A stretch of DNA of 64,000 nucleotides from Planctomycetota bacterium (GTDB taxonomy: Bacteria > Planctomycetota > B15-G4 > SIAN01). The first letter of the stretch is position 1, and every line of letters starts with the position of its first letter. The stretch covers positions 496,001 to 560,000 of the forward strand of contig JANQQL010000025.1 of the NCBI GenBank assembly GCA_028289345.1, written 5' to 3'. Under the pieces are notes generated by a model that was given only the letters and a program-made list of their open reading frames with translations, searched no databases and was not told the origin of the DNA. Of the stretch, positions 44,164 to 52,099 are shown in pieces. The position numbers and the translations under genes are program-made.

Positions 44164-46857
44164 TCAGGGTGGTCTTGATGGCAGGCTCCTCCGGGGAGTG
44201 CGATGGACGGATTTGGTCCGACGATCCAAGCCGTGGATCTCCAGGGTGTAGCTTCCGGGTGCGACGAAAAAGGTGGGTGAGCTCTTGCTCAGTCGTCGAA
44301 TTCCCTCGCGTCGATCATCGATGACGTTGACTCCTTGGTGATCGCGCAACACGTATTGGAAAGGACCGAGGGGCATGTCCGGAACCGACGCACAGAGCGG
44401 CTCGCCGATCGGCAATTCGAGGTGCACTCTTCCCACGGGCTGGGCAAGCGCCTGGTGTGCAACACTTCCGTGGATGCCGTCTTCGGGAGTCAAGACGACC
44501 CAATAGCGGCCTTCGGGAACCCGGAACGAGCAGAAGCCGCGGTCATCCAAGTAGGTCCGTTGGCCGCTCAGAAACCAGAACTCTCCCTTTTCGTCGAGGA
44601 GGGTCACGGCGGTTTGCTCGGGAACCGTGCCCTGGGACGATTCGACCCAGACGTCGAGGCGACCGTCGCTGGTTGGCAAGACCAAGGTCACTGGGTCCAT
44701 GACGGTCGTCACTCGAGTCCAACGGATCGCAACCGAGTGACCTTGCGCGACGCGGATGCGACAACGGCCCGGAGTCACTCCGGGAATGGACAAGATCCCG
44801 TTCGCGTTTCCTTTGCACAGGAAAGGACCTTGGCTTTCTCCCCTGCGCTGACCAGGCTTGCCGGGCAACCAAAGCACCGATCTTGGATCCACGAATTGCT
44901 GGTGGGAGTCAGAGAACCCGTTCTTGGCCAGAAACGAGTGTTGTCCGGAAAAGATCCCCGTGTCGCGTTCGTCGGGAGTCCAAATCCAGGCTTCGAAGCG
45001 GGGAACCGGCTGGCCTGCTTCGTCGATCACGCGAACCGGTAGAGCGGCCTTTTGCGGCGGGGGCGAGATCTTGGTCAGGTCCACCACGATCTTCGAGTCG
45101 TCGGCCCAGTCGCAGACCCCGAGGACCTGATCATTCCACCACAGAGAGACGAAGCGGCAGGCGGGGCCGTCCGGTTGAACGACGAAACGGCTTTCTTCCA
45201 AGAACACTCGTCCCGAGGGTGTTCCGGTTTCCGATGAGGCGGGGATCACCGTGAATGGTGTGCCCGCAAAGTCCACGTCTCCCCGAGGCTCTTGCTCGGA
45301 GAGGACCAGACGAAGTTGGTCTCGAGCGACCGCGTTGCCTTGCCACGGAAGTCCCTCATGCAGCTGTGCCGGATTGCCGTGAACATCGACGAATTGTCCT
45401 TCCCATGTTGGCGCCGGAGGCAACTCCCAGTCTTGGCGGATCTGACGGCGGCCAAGAGGGAACTCGACGACTCGCTCTTGGAAGAAGTGAAACGGAGCAC
45501 ACACCTGCACGAGAAACCGGTCGTGGGGCAGGGGCAGGGATCGGAACTCGCCGCTTGGCTCCGCCTCGATCTCGTGAGGGGAGGTGAAGGGAGCTTCGGA
45601 TCCGAGGGGCAGAATGCTGACGAGGGCGCCCGAAAGAGGTTTCCCTGTCGGGTCCTTGACGCAGCCCCACAGAATGTTGCCCGGGGTGAGCGTGATGTCG
45701 CAGGGAAGGTTTGCCGTAGCTCGGGAGATCCCGGCGCGGACGCCGTAGCCGTGTTGCCAATGGCAGGCCAAGAGATCCCAGGCGTTGGCGGAGGGCGGGC
45801 TCGAAAAGTGAAAAGCTCCGTCGGCTTCGGTCTCGACAAGCTGCCACTCGTCAGGAAGCCCGCCGCTCGATGGTGCCTGGAGGATCGCAAGCACTGCGGA
45901 GAGGTCCCGGGTCAGCCAGGAGCTTTTCAAGAGCAGCACCCGTGCTCCCACAACCGGTCTTCCACCAGGGTGGAGGATCGTTCCGCGCAGAGGTCCGGGG
46001 TCGGCGAGGCAATGGGCCGAGAAGTGTCGCGCGCCGTCGGGTTCTGGGGTCCCCGATTCCACAGATGGCGCGGATTGCCTTTGGCGACTCACTGGCTCAG
46101 GAAACGCGACCCGGACGGAACCCAGAGGTGCTTCCGCGACCTGGATTTCGCCCGCGAAGCCATGGCTGGGAGGAGTCGAACTCTTCTGCCATCCCGCGCT
46201 TCCGAGAATGAGAAGAAGCGCGGCGGTGAGGGGAACCACGAGCCAGGTCTTGGGGTGGGGGCGGGCCAAGCGACCACGCCGCCGATTCTCGGTGGAGGAG
46301 CGGACTCGCGAGAGAGGACCGGATTTCGGAGTCATTGCACTTGCGATCAGCCAAGCAAGAAGACGGCGCTCCCGCCGTAGTTTCGATCGCAGCAAGGAAC
46401 GCCCGCGCTTCAACCGCGTGTGAACCGTTTCCACGGAAACTGATTTCGCGGCGGCGATCTGCGTGGGTGTTTGGTCTTGGAAATACCGACACAGCATGGT
46501 CGTGCGATAGGGCTCGGGAAGCTCTAGGACCAAACGGGCGACTTGGCGGTGGGAACACGCCTGCTGGGCAATGGCCAAGGGGTCCGAGTCGTCGACAATC
46601 GAGCGGGCTGAGAACTGCTCACGTTCTTCCCGGCGCCGGCTGCTGCGCTTCTTCTTGCGCGCGTGGTTGCGAACCACCGTGGCCAGCCAAGGTCTCCACT
46701 CTCCCTGGCGTGGCGGAGAGACCAGGGCTTCGAGCAGGGTGTCCTGAACCAGGTCCGCCGCATCATTTCGATCTCGCACCAGGCTCTTTGCCAAGCGATT
46801 CACCCACTCACGATGGGACAACAGTTCTTCCAGGGATGGGGAGTCGCGATCAGACAT
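44164..46857 (-). CDS. ECF sigma factor fused via membrane helix to carboxypeptidase-regulatory-like domains
   Basis: This 897-residue protein joins a cytoplasmic sigma factor to an extracytoplasmic sensor-like part. Residues 10-70 are sigma region 2 (NDAADLVQDTLLEALVS, PWLATVVRNHARKKKR), and about 103-160 are sigma region 4 (YRTTMLCRYFQDQTPTQIA, VETVHTRLKRG). A basic linker and one membrane helix (204-223, TWLVVPLTAALLLILGSAGW) follow. The rest is a series of beta-sandwich modules of the CarboxypepD_reg type (GTILHPGGRPVVGARVLLL, CVKDPTGKPLSGALVSILPL, and more). There is no anti-sigma gene next to it, so release from the membrane, perhaps by proteolysis, would be the switch. Start at 46857; 46899 is possible. 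Confidence 0.88.
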   Translation of the reverse strand: MSDRDSPSLEELLSHREWVNRLAKSLVRDRNDAADLVQDTLLEALVSPPRQGEWRPWLATVVRNHARKKKRSSRRREEREQFSARSIVDDSDPLAIAQQACSHRQVARLVLELPEPYRTTMLCRYFQDQTPTQIAAAKSVSVETVHTRLKRGRSLLRSKLRRERRLLAWLIASAMTPKSGPLSRVRSSTENRRRGRLARPHPKTWLVVPLTAALLLILGSAGWQKSSTPPSHGFAGEIQVAEAPLGSVRVAFPEPVSRQRQSAPSVESGTPEPDGARHFSAHCLADPGPLRGTILHPGGRPVVGARVLLLKSSWLTRDLSAVLAILQAPSSGGLPDEWQLVETEADGAFHFSSPPSANAWDLLACHWQHGYGVRAGISRATANLPCDITLTPGNILWGCVKDPTGKPLSGALVSILPLGSEAPFTSPHEIEAEPSGEFRSLPLPHDRFLVQVCAPFHFFQERVVEFPLGRRQIRQDWELPPAPTWEGQFVDVHGNPAQLHEGLPWQGNAVARDQLRLVLSEQEPRGDVDFAGTPFTVIPASSETGTPSGRVFLEESRFVVQPDGPACRFVSLWWNDQVLGVCDWADDSKIVVDLTKISPPPQKAALPVRVIDEAGQPVPRFEAWIWTPDERDTGIFSGQHSFLAKNGFSDSHQQFVDPRSVLWLPGKPGQRRGESQGPFLCKGNANGILSIPGVTPGRCRIRVAQGHSVAIRWTRVTTVMDPVTLVLPTSDGRLDVWVESSQGTVPEQTAVTLLDEKGEFWFLSGQRTYLDDRGFCSFRVPEGRYWVVLTPEDGIHGSVAHQALAQPVGRVHLELPIGEPLCASVPDMPLGPFQYVLRDHQGVNVIDDRREGIRRLSKSSPTFFVAPGSYTLEIHGLDRRTKSVHRTPRRSLPSRPP

Positions 46858-47255
46858 GGCCTCTCGTTGATAGTCCCGCCCGTGGTTTCGACGGTTCACA
46901 AAACGAGATTTCTGAGTTCCCCGCCCGTCGTCCCGGGGCCGCGTCGTGTTCTGGCTGTGAGGCGGGATCGGCGGTTTGTTGAACCGCCGATTGATCGGGT
47001 GGGACTGTGATTTCTGGTCGGTTCGCCGGCCGGAGACAGGACGTGGCCCAGCACGCCGCGGGAGGAGGCCTCGGACGACCGGTCAAGGGATGCTTCGTTT
47101 CCGCCGAGGAGTCGGATCGCTGGCGATTCGTCAAGGATTCGAAGACGGAGACGGAAGAACCCGATCGGACCCCAACGACAGATTCCACGGCGTGCTTGCC
47201 CTTCGTCACCTTCGAGTCCGGGGAGTTGTGGCGAAGGGCATTTTTGGAGGTGCGG
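46858..47255. other. Divergent intergenic region with a strong inverted repeat
   Basis: These 398 bases separate the start of the sigma fusion from the start of the beta-helix gene. I see no convincing gene; open frames here lack ribosome sites and coding character. The one clear structure is the 10-bp perfect dyad at 46967-46991, listed separately. Promoters for both divergent genes are expected here. Confidence 0.6.
46967..46991. promoter_or_regulatory. Perfect 10-bp inverted repeat, operator or leader hairpin
   Basis: ATCGGCGGTT (46967-46976) is repeated in reverse complement as AACCGCCGAT (46982-46991), with a 5-base TGTTG loop. It lies 110 bases upstream of the sigma-fusion start and 265 before the beta-helix gene. 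Its length and near-central place suit a regulator binding site or an RNA hairpin; no T-run makes it a terminator. Confidence 0.45.
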
Positions 47256-48365
47256 ATGAAACTCCTTTCCTGCTTGGTTTTGCTCTCGCTCACCGGGGGG
47301 GAACTTCGTGGAGGAACGTGGCTCGTTTCTCCGTCGGAGTCGATCCAGAGTGCCATCGACGCCGCGACCCCCGGGGACGTGGTGTGCGTCTTACCCGGGA
47401 CCTATGCCCAGACTCTCAATCCTGCTGGCAAGTCCCTTGTGATCCGCAGCGTCGCGGGGCCCGATCAGACGATCCTCGATGGGGCCGGTGGCTTGCAGAT
47501 CGTCAACGTGTTTCTGGGCGAATCCTCGGCCACGGTGATCGAGGGTTTTCGATTGCGCAATTGCTCGGGGCGGGCGCTCAAGATCCTGGCTTCGAGCCCG
47601 ACCATCCGGGGATGTGTTTTCGAGAACAACTCGGGCGGCGCCACGTCGATCGTCGAGATTGGCGCCAGTCCGAGGTTCGAAGACTGCGTGTTTCGCAACA
47701 ACTCAGCAATTTCTGGGGGCGCTGTTCTGGTGTTCGCCAATGCGCGGGCGACGTTTGACCGCTGTGTCTTCCAAAGCAACGCGTCGACTCAGTCAGGCGG
47801 TGCGTTGTGGAGCTCTGCCGCTCTGCAGGTGAGCCTGTCAAATTGCGTCCTTGCGGGAAACCAGGCCGTCGGCAATGGCGGAGCGGTGTTCTACCAGGGC
47901 AGCGGCCTCGGTCTTTTCGTCGTGAACTGCACGGTGGTCGACAACAACAGCGGCTCGAGCGGTGGTGCCATTTACCAGCAGTTCGGCGATTCTTCGGTCG
48001 TCAACACGGTGTTGTGGGGGAATGGCTCAGAGCTGGTGGGTGCGGCAGGAGTCTTGTCGGTCGACCACTGCCTCGTGGAAGGAGGTTGGCCGGGAGCCAA
48101 CAACCAAAGCTCGCCTCCCGCGTTCTTGGACCGGAGCGGCCGAGATTATCGGCTGCGCATAAACTCTCCTGCGATCGACGCGGGTCGCAACAATGCCGTG
48201 ACTTCTGGGATCTCTCGGGACGTGATTGGCAATCCCCGAATTCAGGCGGGGCTTGGAACCCCGGGCACTTCCAGCCCCGCAATCGTCGACATCGGAGCGC
48301 TGGAAACCAAGCGTCCGGTCAGCGTGCGACCGCCCCGCCCCACAGGAACCTTGCACCGTCCATGA
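47256..48365 (+). CDS. Exported right-handed beta-helix protein
   Basis: The 369-residue protein has a signal peptide (residues 1-19) and then SIQSAIDAATPGDVVCVLPG, the entry sequence of pectate-lyase-like beta-helix proteins. From about residue 75 come repeated coils of about 22-24 residues with the rhythm CVFENNSGGA, CVFRNNSAISGGAVL, CVFQSNASTQSGGALW and CVLAGNQAVGNGGAVFYQ, which stack in a solenoid. The tail, RLRINSPAIDAGRNN and then DIGALE, is the usual end of such proteins. No catalytic residues can be assigned; polysaccharide binding or degradation, or a surface role, is typical. GGAGG at 47246-47250 sets the start. Confidence 0.8.
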   Translation: MKLLSCLVLLSLTGGELRGGTWLVSPSESIQSAIDAATPGDVVCVLPGTYAQTLNPAGKSLVIRSVAGPDQTILDGAGGLQIVNVFLGESSATVIEGFRLRNCSGRALKILASSPTIRGCVFENNSGGATSIVEIGASPRFEDCVFRNNSAISGGAVLVFANARATFDRCVFQSNASTQSGGALWSSAALQVSLSNCVLAGNQAVGNGGAVFYQGSGLGLFVVNCTVVDNNSGSSGGAIYQQFGDSSVVNTVLWGNGSELVGAAGVLSVDHCLVEGGWPGANNQSSPPAFLDRSGRDYRLRINSPAIDAGRNNAVTSGISRDVIGNPRIQAGLGTPGTSSPAIVDIGALETKRPVSVRPPRPTGTLHRP

Positions 48366-48413
48366 TTCCGCGCGGTGTTTCGCGGATCCGCTTGGAAAAG
48401 AACCCGAGAAAGG

Positions 48414-48455
48414 GGCCAAAAAGAAACCGAGGCCGACTTGGGCGATCGGCCTCGG
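48414..48455 (-). terminator. Intrinsic terminator of the FliA/WhiG-like sigma gene
   Basis: A perfect 11-bp stem (ACCGAGGCCGA/TCGGCCTCGGT, 48425-48435 with 48445-48455, 9-base loop) is followed on the minus strand by TTTCTTTTTGGC. It lies about 65 bases past the sigma gene stop. The hairpin could also shield the 3' end of the convergent beta-helix transcript. Confidence 0.85.
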
Positions 48456-48519
48456 TGCACTCAGGAGGAAAAGGAACGGTTCTGCTGGGCAAGACTTGGG
48501 GGCGTTGCCCAGTGTGGGT

Positions 48520-49350
48520 TCAGATCAGGAGCTTGCGCCGCATCTTCTCGAGCTGCAGCTTGAGCTTGGACATGACGTTCGAGCGGATCTGGCAGACGCG
48601 GGACTCGGTCAGGTTCAGAATGTCGCCGATCTCCCTCATGGTCAGGCCTTCGTAGTAGTACATGATGATGATGAGCTTCTCTTTCTTGGTCAGCGAACGG
48701 GTGATCGCCTTCAAGACGTCCTTTTGGTTCAGAGTTTCGACCGGATCCAGACTGGCCTTGTCTTCGATCATCTCGATCTTCTCGAGAGAGTCGTCGTCCT
48801 CACTCTCGTCCCATTTTTCGGAGAGGCTGAACACGGTGCAGACCGAGGCCTCTTCGACGATGGCATTGAACTCTTCGATCGAGAGTTCCATGAAGTCCGC
48901 CATTTCGTAGTCGGTGGGCGCGCGGCCGAGTTCGATCTCCAGGGCCTTGTAGGCCTTGTTGATCTGGTGAGCCTTCAAGCGGACCAGGCGAGGAACCCAG
49001 TCCTGGGAGCGAAGTTCGTCGAGGATGGAACCGCGAATTCGGGTGGTGCAGTAGGTCTTGAACTTGATGCCGCGGGAAAGGTCGAAACCGTCGATGGCAT
49101 CCATCAGGCCGAACACTCCCGCGCTTTGCAGGTCGTCGACGTCAATGGACTTGGGCAAAGAGGTGAGCAGTCGCTCGGAGATGTAGCGCACGAGCGGCAG
49201 GTAGTTCTCGATCAGGATGTTGCGCAGATTGGGGTCACCGGTCTCTTTGAAGGTGTGCCAAATCTCGTCGATTTCCTTGCCTTCAGGGACCTGAACTCGG
49301 GACTCGCGCTTCTTCGTCGTGACCTGCCGACTCGTGGTGACCTGACTCAT
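48520..49350 (-). CDS. Sigma70-family factor of the FliA/WhiG (sigma28) type
   Basis: The 276-residue factor lacks region 1.1 and carries region 2 (NYLPLVRYISERLLTSLP, DDLQSAGVFGLMDAIDGFD, KFKTYCTTRIRGSILDELR). Region 3 is GRAPTDYEMADFM, and region 4 is TKKEKLIIIMYYYEGLTMRE followed by LTESRVCQIRSNVMSKLK. R-I-R-G-x-I-L-D-E-L-R is characteristic of FliA/WhiG. It controls flagellar genes in motile bacteria and development in actinomycetes. No flagellar genes are nearby, so its role here is open. An acidic insert (ESEDDDSLEKIEMIED) between regions 3 and 4 is unusual. It ends at a good terminator and is preceded by an AT-rich region with repeats. Confidence 0.92.
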   Translation of the reverse strand: MSQVTTSRQVTTKKRESRVQVPEGKEIDEIWHTFKETGDPNLRNILIENYLPLVRYISERLLTSLPKSIDVDDLQSAGVFGLMDAIDGFDLSRGIKFKTYCTTRIRGSILDELRSQDWVPRLVRLKAHQINKAYKALEIELGRAPTDYEMADFMELSIEEFNAIVEEASVCTVFSLSEKWDESEDDDSLEKIEMIEDKASLDPVETLNQKDVLKAITRSLTKKEKLIIIMYYYEGLTMREIGDILNLTESRVCQIRSNVMSKLKLQLEKMRRKLLI

Positions 49351-50475
49351 TTTGGGTGCCGCTCCTTCTCTGAGTGCTTTGGTCCGTCCGACGGGGGATC
49401 CCGGCCAGGGGAGAGTCCGTCATGGTTCGAGGGAGGTGCCCGCCTTCCTCGAGGGACCTGCACTCCGGTTTCATGGGAGTTGTGCGGACGGCTGAGGTGT
49501 CGAATCGTTGGTGGAGATGGGAAAACTGTACAATCTGGATAAGTGGTGTCAAAGTGAAATCTGGATAATTTGTACAAATTGCATGGGAGGTTTGTTCCGA
49601 CCTCGACCGTGGGATCCCCTCGATTGACACAACCAATTTTGCTGCAGTGGTTTACGAGAGTTGGATGAACCGTGGCTCGCGACACGGGGACTGCTCCGGG
49701 ACGGGAAAGTTGCTTGCGCGCGGTCCAGCTGCCGGGTCCGGCCGTGAAGGAAGGGAGGGCCGAGCCGAGGGGCGAATCGGTTTCGAAGAGCTTCCTTGGC
49801 CCCGGGCGCGAGACGTGAATCGGACCTCCCGTCAGGAAGCCGTCAGAGTTTTCCCGATCCCGGGGCGGTCCTGGGGACTCGAGTCAACTTCGTCCGTGGC
49901 GCCCCCTGCTGCCACGGATCCCAGAGCTTTGGACCAGCGGGCCCGTGAGGAGGTTCTCGACGCGGTTTGCCCGCCGCGGCAAGAGCCAGTGCCTGGAGCC
50001 GGGGTGGGATTCTTGCGATCGACGCCTGACGCAGTGGGATCACGCCTTGGGTTTGACGGTGGGGGGGCCCGGTTGTCCGCTCCGGAAGTCGTCGGCGCGG
50101 AGGCTGCCGGCGCGCAACCTTTGGACTGGGTGGAAACGAAGGGGGGGCTCTGCGACCGCCGAGCACAGGACGGGGGAAACAGAGGGGGCCAAGGCTGTCG
50201 ACTCAGTGATCTCGAAAGGCAGAGCCGCCTTCGGCACGGCATGACGCGCTCAGACGGTCCCCAGCGTCAAAGCGCCGGCACCCCGAACTCATCGCCCGGG
50301 ATCCCAAGTTGTCGCTAGCCGCCGAATCGACGCCCTCAAGCGTTGTCCCGAAGCGACGGAAAGCTCCCCCGTGAGGGGTCAGCGGCGAACCTCGGAAGCA
50401 GCTCGCCCCGAAAGCCGGGTGCGGGACATCGGCTCGAGAATGCGTCGCGATCGCGAGGGTTGCCAGCGAGTTGGG
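49351..50475. other. Long region without a convincing gene
   Basis: These 1,125 bases lie between the start of the FliA/WhiG-like gene and the stop of the next minus-strand gene. The first 240 bases, up to about 49590, hold an AT-rich promoter and repeat region listed separately. From about 49660 to 50475 the sequence is very G-rich on the plus strand, with runs of seven or eight G. Open frames exist on both strands (for example plus 49647-50318, from GTG), but they have Arg/Gly/Pro-rich, unstructured translations and no ribosome sites. I could not match it to RNase P, tmRNA, 6S or SRP RNA motifs. Confidence 0.5.
49525..49580 (-). promoter_or_regulatory. Promoter with duplicated operator-like repeats for the FliA/WhiG-like gene
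   Basis: On the minus strand TTGACA (49552-49547) and TACAGT (49530-49525) are spaced by 16 bases. Written on the plus strand, AATCTGGATAA occurs twice, at 49532-49542 (in the spacer) and 49558-49568 (just upstream of -35), exactly 26 bases apart. TGTACAA also occurs twice (49527-49533 and 49571-49577), the second inside the perfect 14-base palindrome AATTTGTACAAATT (49567-49580). The stretch is far more AT-rich than its surroundings. A regulator bound here could block or aid the polymerase. Confidence 0.5.
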
Positions 50476-50997
50476 TCAGGAAGCGACCGTATCGCCGGCG
50501 GGGATCAACTGGCGCTCGCCGTAGTACTGCTTGGCGAAGCGCAGCATCTCGTCCTCGGCAAACTTGCGCAGGGCTTGGAAGTCGTCTTCTCGCGTGGGCT
50601 CAGCCACGGTGTGGCCTTTCGGGAGATCACGGTTCAGCACGGTGAGCTTGCTAGTGATCTCGAATCGATTTTCTGCCGGCAACGGGGCCAGCAAGAAGGT
50701 GATTCGCGAGTAGCACTTCTCCACCAAACCACGCGCGCTCTTGCAGTGCTCGTCGGTCGACAGAGAGATCGAGTACTTGCCCTCGAAGAAACCTCGGTGG
50801 ATGGAAAACACCGGTGATTCCTGGATGAACTCCTCCATCAACGATTCGATGTGGCGAGTGAGTTCGTCGCGGGCAACGATGGCGAGTGAGGGAACGTCCG
50901 AGAGGCCGAGTTCTTCGTCGGTCAAAGGAACGCGATTGCGGATCGCCTCTTCCTGGCTGATCCGAACTTCTTTGAGCTTTTCCCGGAAGGTTGTCAT
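50476..50997 (-). CDS. Conserved-looking hypothetical cytoplasmic protein
   Basis: The 173-residue soluble protein has a charged N-terminal helix (TTFREKLKEVRISQEEA), and then ELTRHIESLMEEFIQE. An alpha/beta part follows (SISLSTDEHCKSARGLVEKC, ITFLLAPLPAENRFEITSKL) and a helical C-terminus. Codon use and composition look like a real gene and GGAGATGAACCG precedes the ATG at 50997; the frame is open to 51015. I recognise no family. It follows apt on the minus strand, separated by a terminator, so it is probably transcribed alone. Confidence 0.7.
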   Translation of the reverse strand: MTTFREKLKEVRISQEEAIRNRVPLTDEELGLSDVPSLAIVARDELTRHIESLMEEFIQESPVFSIHRGFFEGKYSISLSTDEHCKSARGLVEKCYSRITFLLAPLPAENRFEITSKLTVLNRDLPKGHTVAEPTREDDFQALRKFAEDEMLRFAKQYYGERQLIPAGDTVAS

Positions 50998-51306
50998 CGG
51001 TTCATCTCCGGACAAGCTTGGCGAACGTCACCGGTTGTCTGAGCGGCTAGCGGAAGAAGGAAAGCAGGTTTCGTGCCTTGCGTGGCGCGAGCTGAAGAGC
51101 CTTTCGGCTCCCCCTCATTCCTAGCCGCACTTTGCCCTCCTCTCCACCGTACTTCAAAAACCCGGGAAATGGGCGCGTCGATTTCCCGATCCCTTGCGGA
51201 TTGCCGATTCGTCGCCGGGAAACCGCGTCGAGGTGGAAAAGACTTCCCGCTGGGATTGGGGAGGAGTTTCCGCCCCTTTCGTCCAGAAATTCTTCGGACA
51301 GGGGTC
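50998..51306. other. Intergenic region holding the apt terminator
   Basis: This is a 309-base gap between apt and the hypothetical gene, both on the minus strand. No gene is seen. It holds a terminator at 51156-51188 and presumably the promoter of the hypothetical gene, for which no clear boxes were found. Confidence 0.6.
51156..51188 (-). terminator. Intrinsic terminator downstream of apt
   Basis: A perfect 8-bp stem CGGGAAAT/ATTTCCCG (51163-51170 with 51181-51188, 10-base loop) is followed on the minus strand by GG and TTTTT. It lies 118 bases past the apt stop codon. Confidence 0.75.
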
Positions 51307-51825
51307 TCAGTAGTGGATGAGCGATTCGGTGGGCACGTCAGGAAGCCGCTCTCGGCCGCCCAAAGCGCCCAATTCGATGACAAACAGACACCCCACGACG
51401 CGGCCCCCGCACTTTTCGATGACCTGGCAAGCGGCGCCCATCGTGCCTCCGGTGGCCAGGAGATCATCGACCATCAAGACGGACTCCCCATCGCGCGTCG
51501 CGTCCTGGTGGACCTCGACGGCGTCGGTGCCATATTCGAGTTCGTACTTCTGTTGGAACGTTTGGTGCGGGAGCTTGCCCGGCTTTCGCACCGGAATGAG
51601 CCCCAACCCCATTCGAACCGCGAGGGCCGTCGCGAACACGAAGCCGCGGGATTCGATGCCCGCGATGGCATCGATCGACCACTCCTCGCACTTTGCCGCC
51701 AGCTGTTCGATGGTGTCGCGCAAGGCGTCGGGGTCGCGCAGAAGGGGGGTGATGTCGCGAAAAAGAATGCCCGGCTTGGGGAAGTCGGGCACGTCGCGGA
51801 TGTAGGTCTTCAAGTCGAGAGGCAT
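51307..51825 (-). CDS. apt: Adenine phosphoribosyltransferase
   Basis: Apt salvages adenine to AMP using PRPP. The 172-residue length is standard. The signatures are FPKPGILFRDITPLLRDP, IAGIESRGFVFATALA, PVRKPGKLPHQT, and the PRPP-binding VLMVDDLLATGGTMGAA. The start at 51825 matches the family N-terminus although the ribosome site is weak. It is divergent from the PqqD-MEMO gene, with 274 bases between them. Confidence 0.95.
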   Translation of the reverse strand: MPLDLKTYIRDVPDFPKPGILFRDITPLLRDPDALRDTIEQLAAKCEEWSIDAIAGIESRGFVFATALAVRMGLGLIPVRKPGKLPHQTFQQKYELEYGTDAVEVHQDATRDGESVLMVDDLLATGGTMGAACQVIEKCGGRVVGCLFVIELGALGGRERLPDVPTESLIHY

Positions 51826-52099
51826 GGCGGGTGACTCGCGGGACAGGGCCAAAGAGGCCGCGCAGCCTACGCGCTGTGGTGGCGGCCTACCAGTGTCGCC
51901 GCGACGGAAAAGGGAGACCAGGAGGACCGATCGATGGGGCCACATCCGGACCTGGTGTCGGCCCGTGCCGGCGACTGGGGGTCCGGCGACCCGCCGACGA
52001 GGTGCGAGTCGATGGCCGAGCCGCAGGGAATGATCCATGGCTGCCTGGACGGGTGGCTATGCTGCCCCCGGCTCGGAACAAACCGGGCAGGAGAAGCTC

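Noticed and set aside
49647-50318. A 223-codon plus-strand frame in the G-rich gap
   Set aside because: The GTG start has no ribosome site and the translation is Arg/Gly/Pro-rich with no structure; kept only as an unassigned region.
49660-50475. RNase P RNA, tmRNA, 6S or SRP RNA in the long gap
   Set aside because: None of the universally conserved segments (for example GAGGAAAGTCC or GGAAGGAAGCA) is present.
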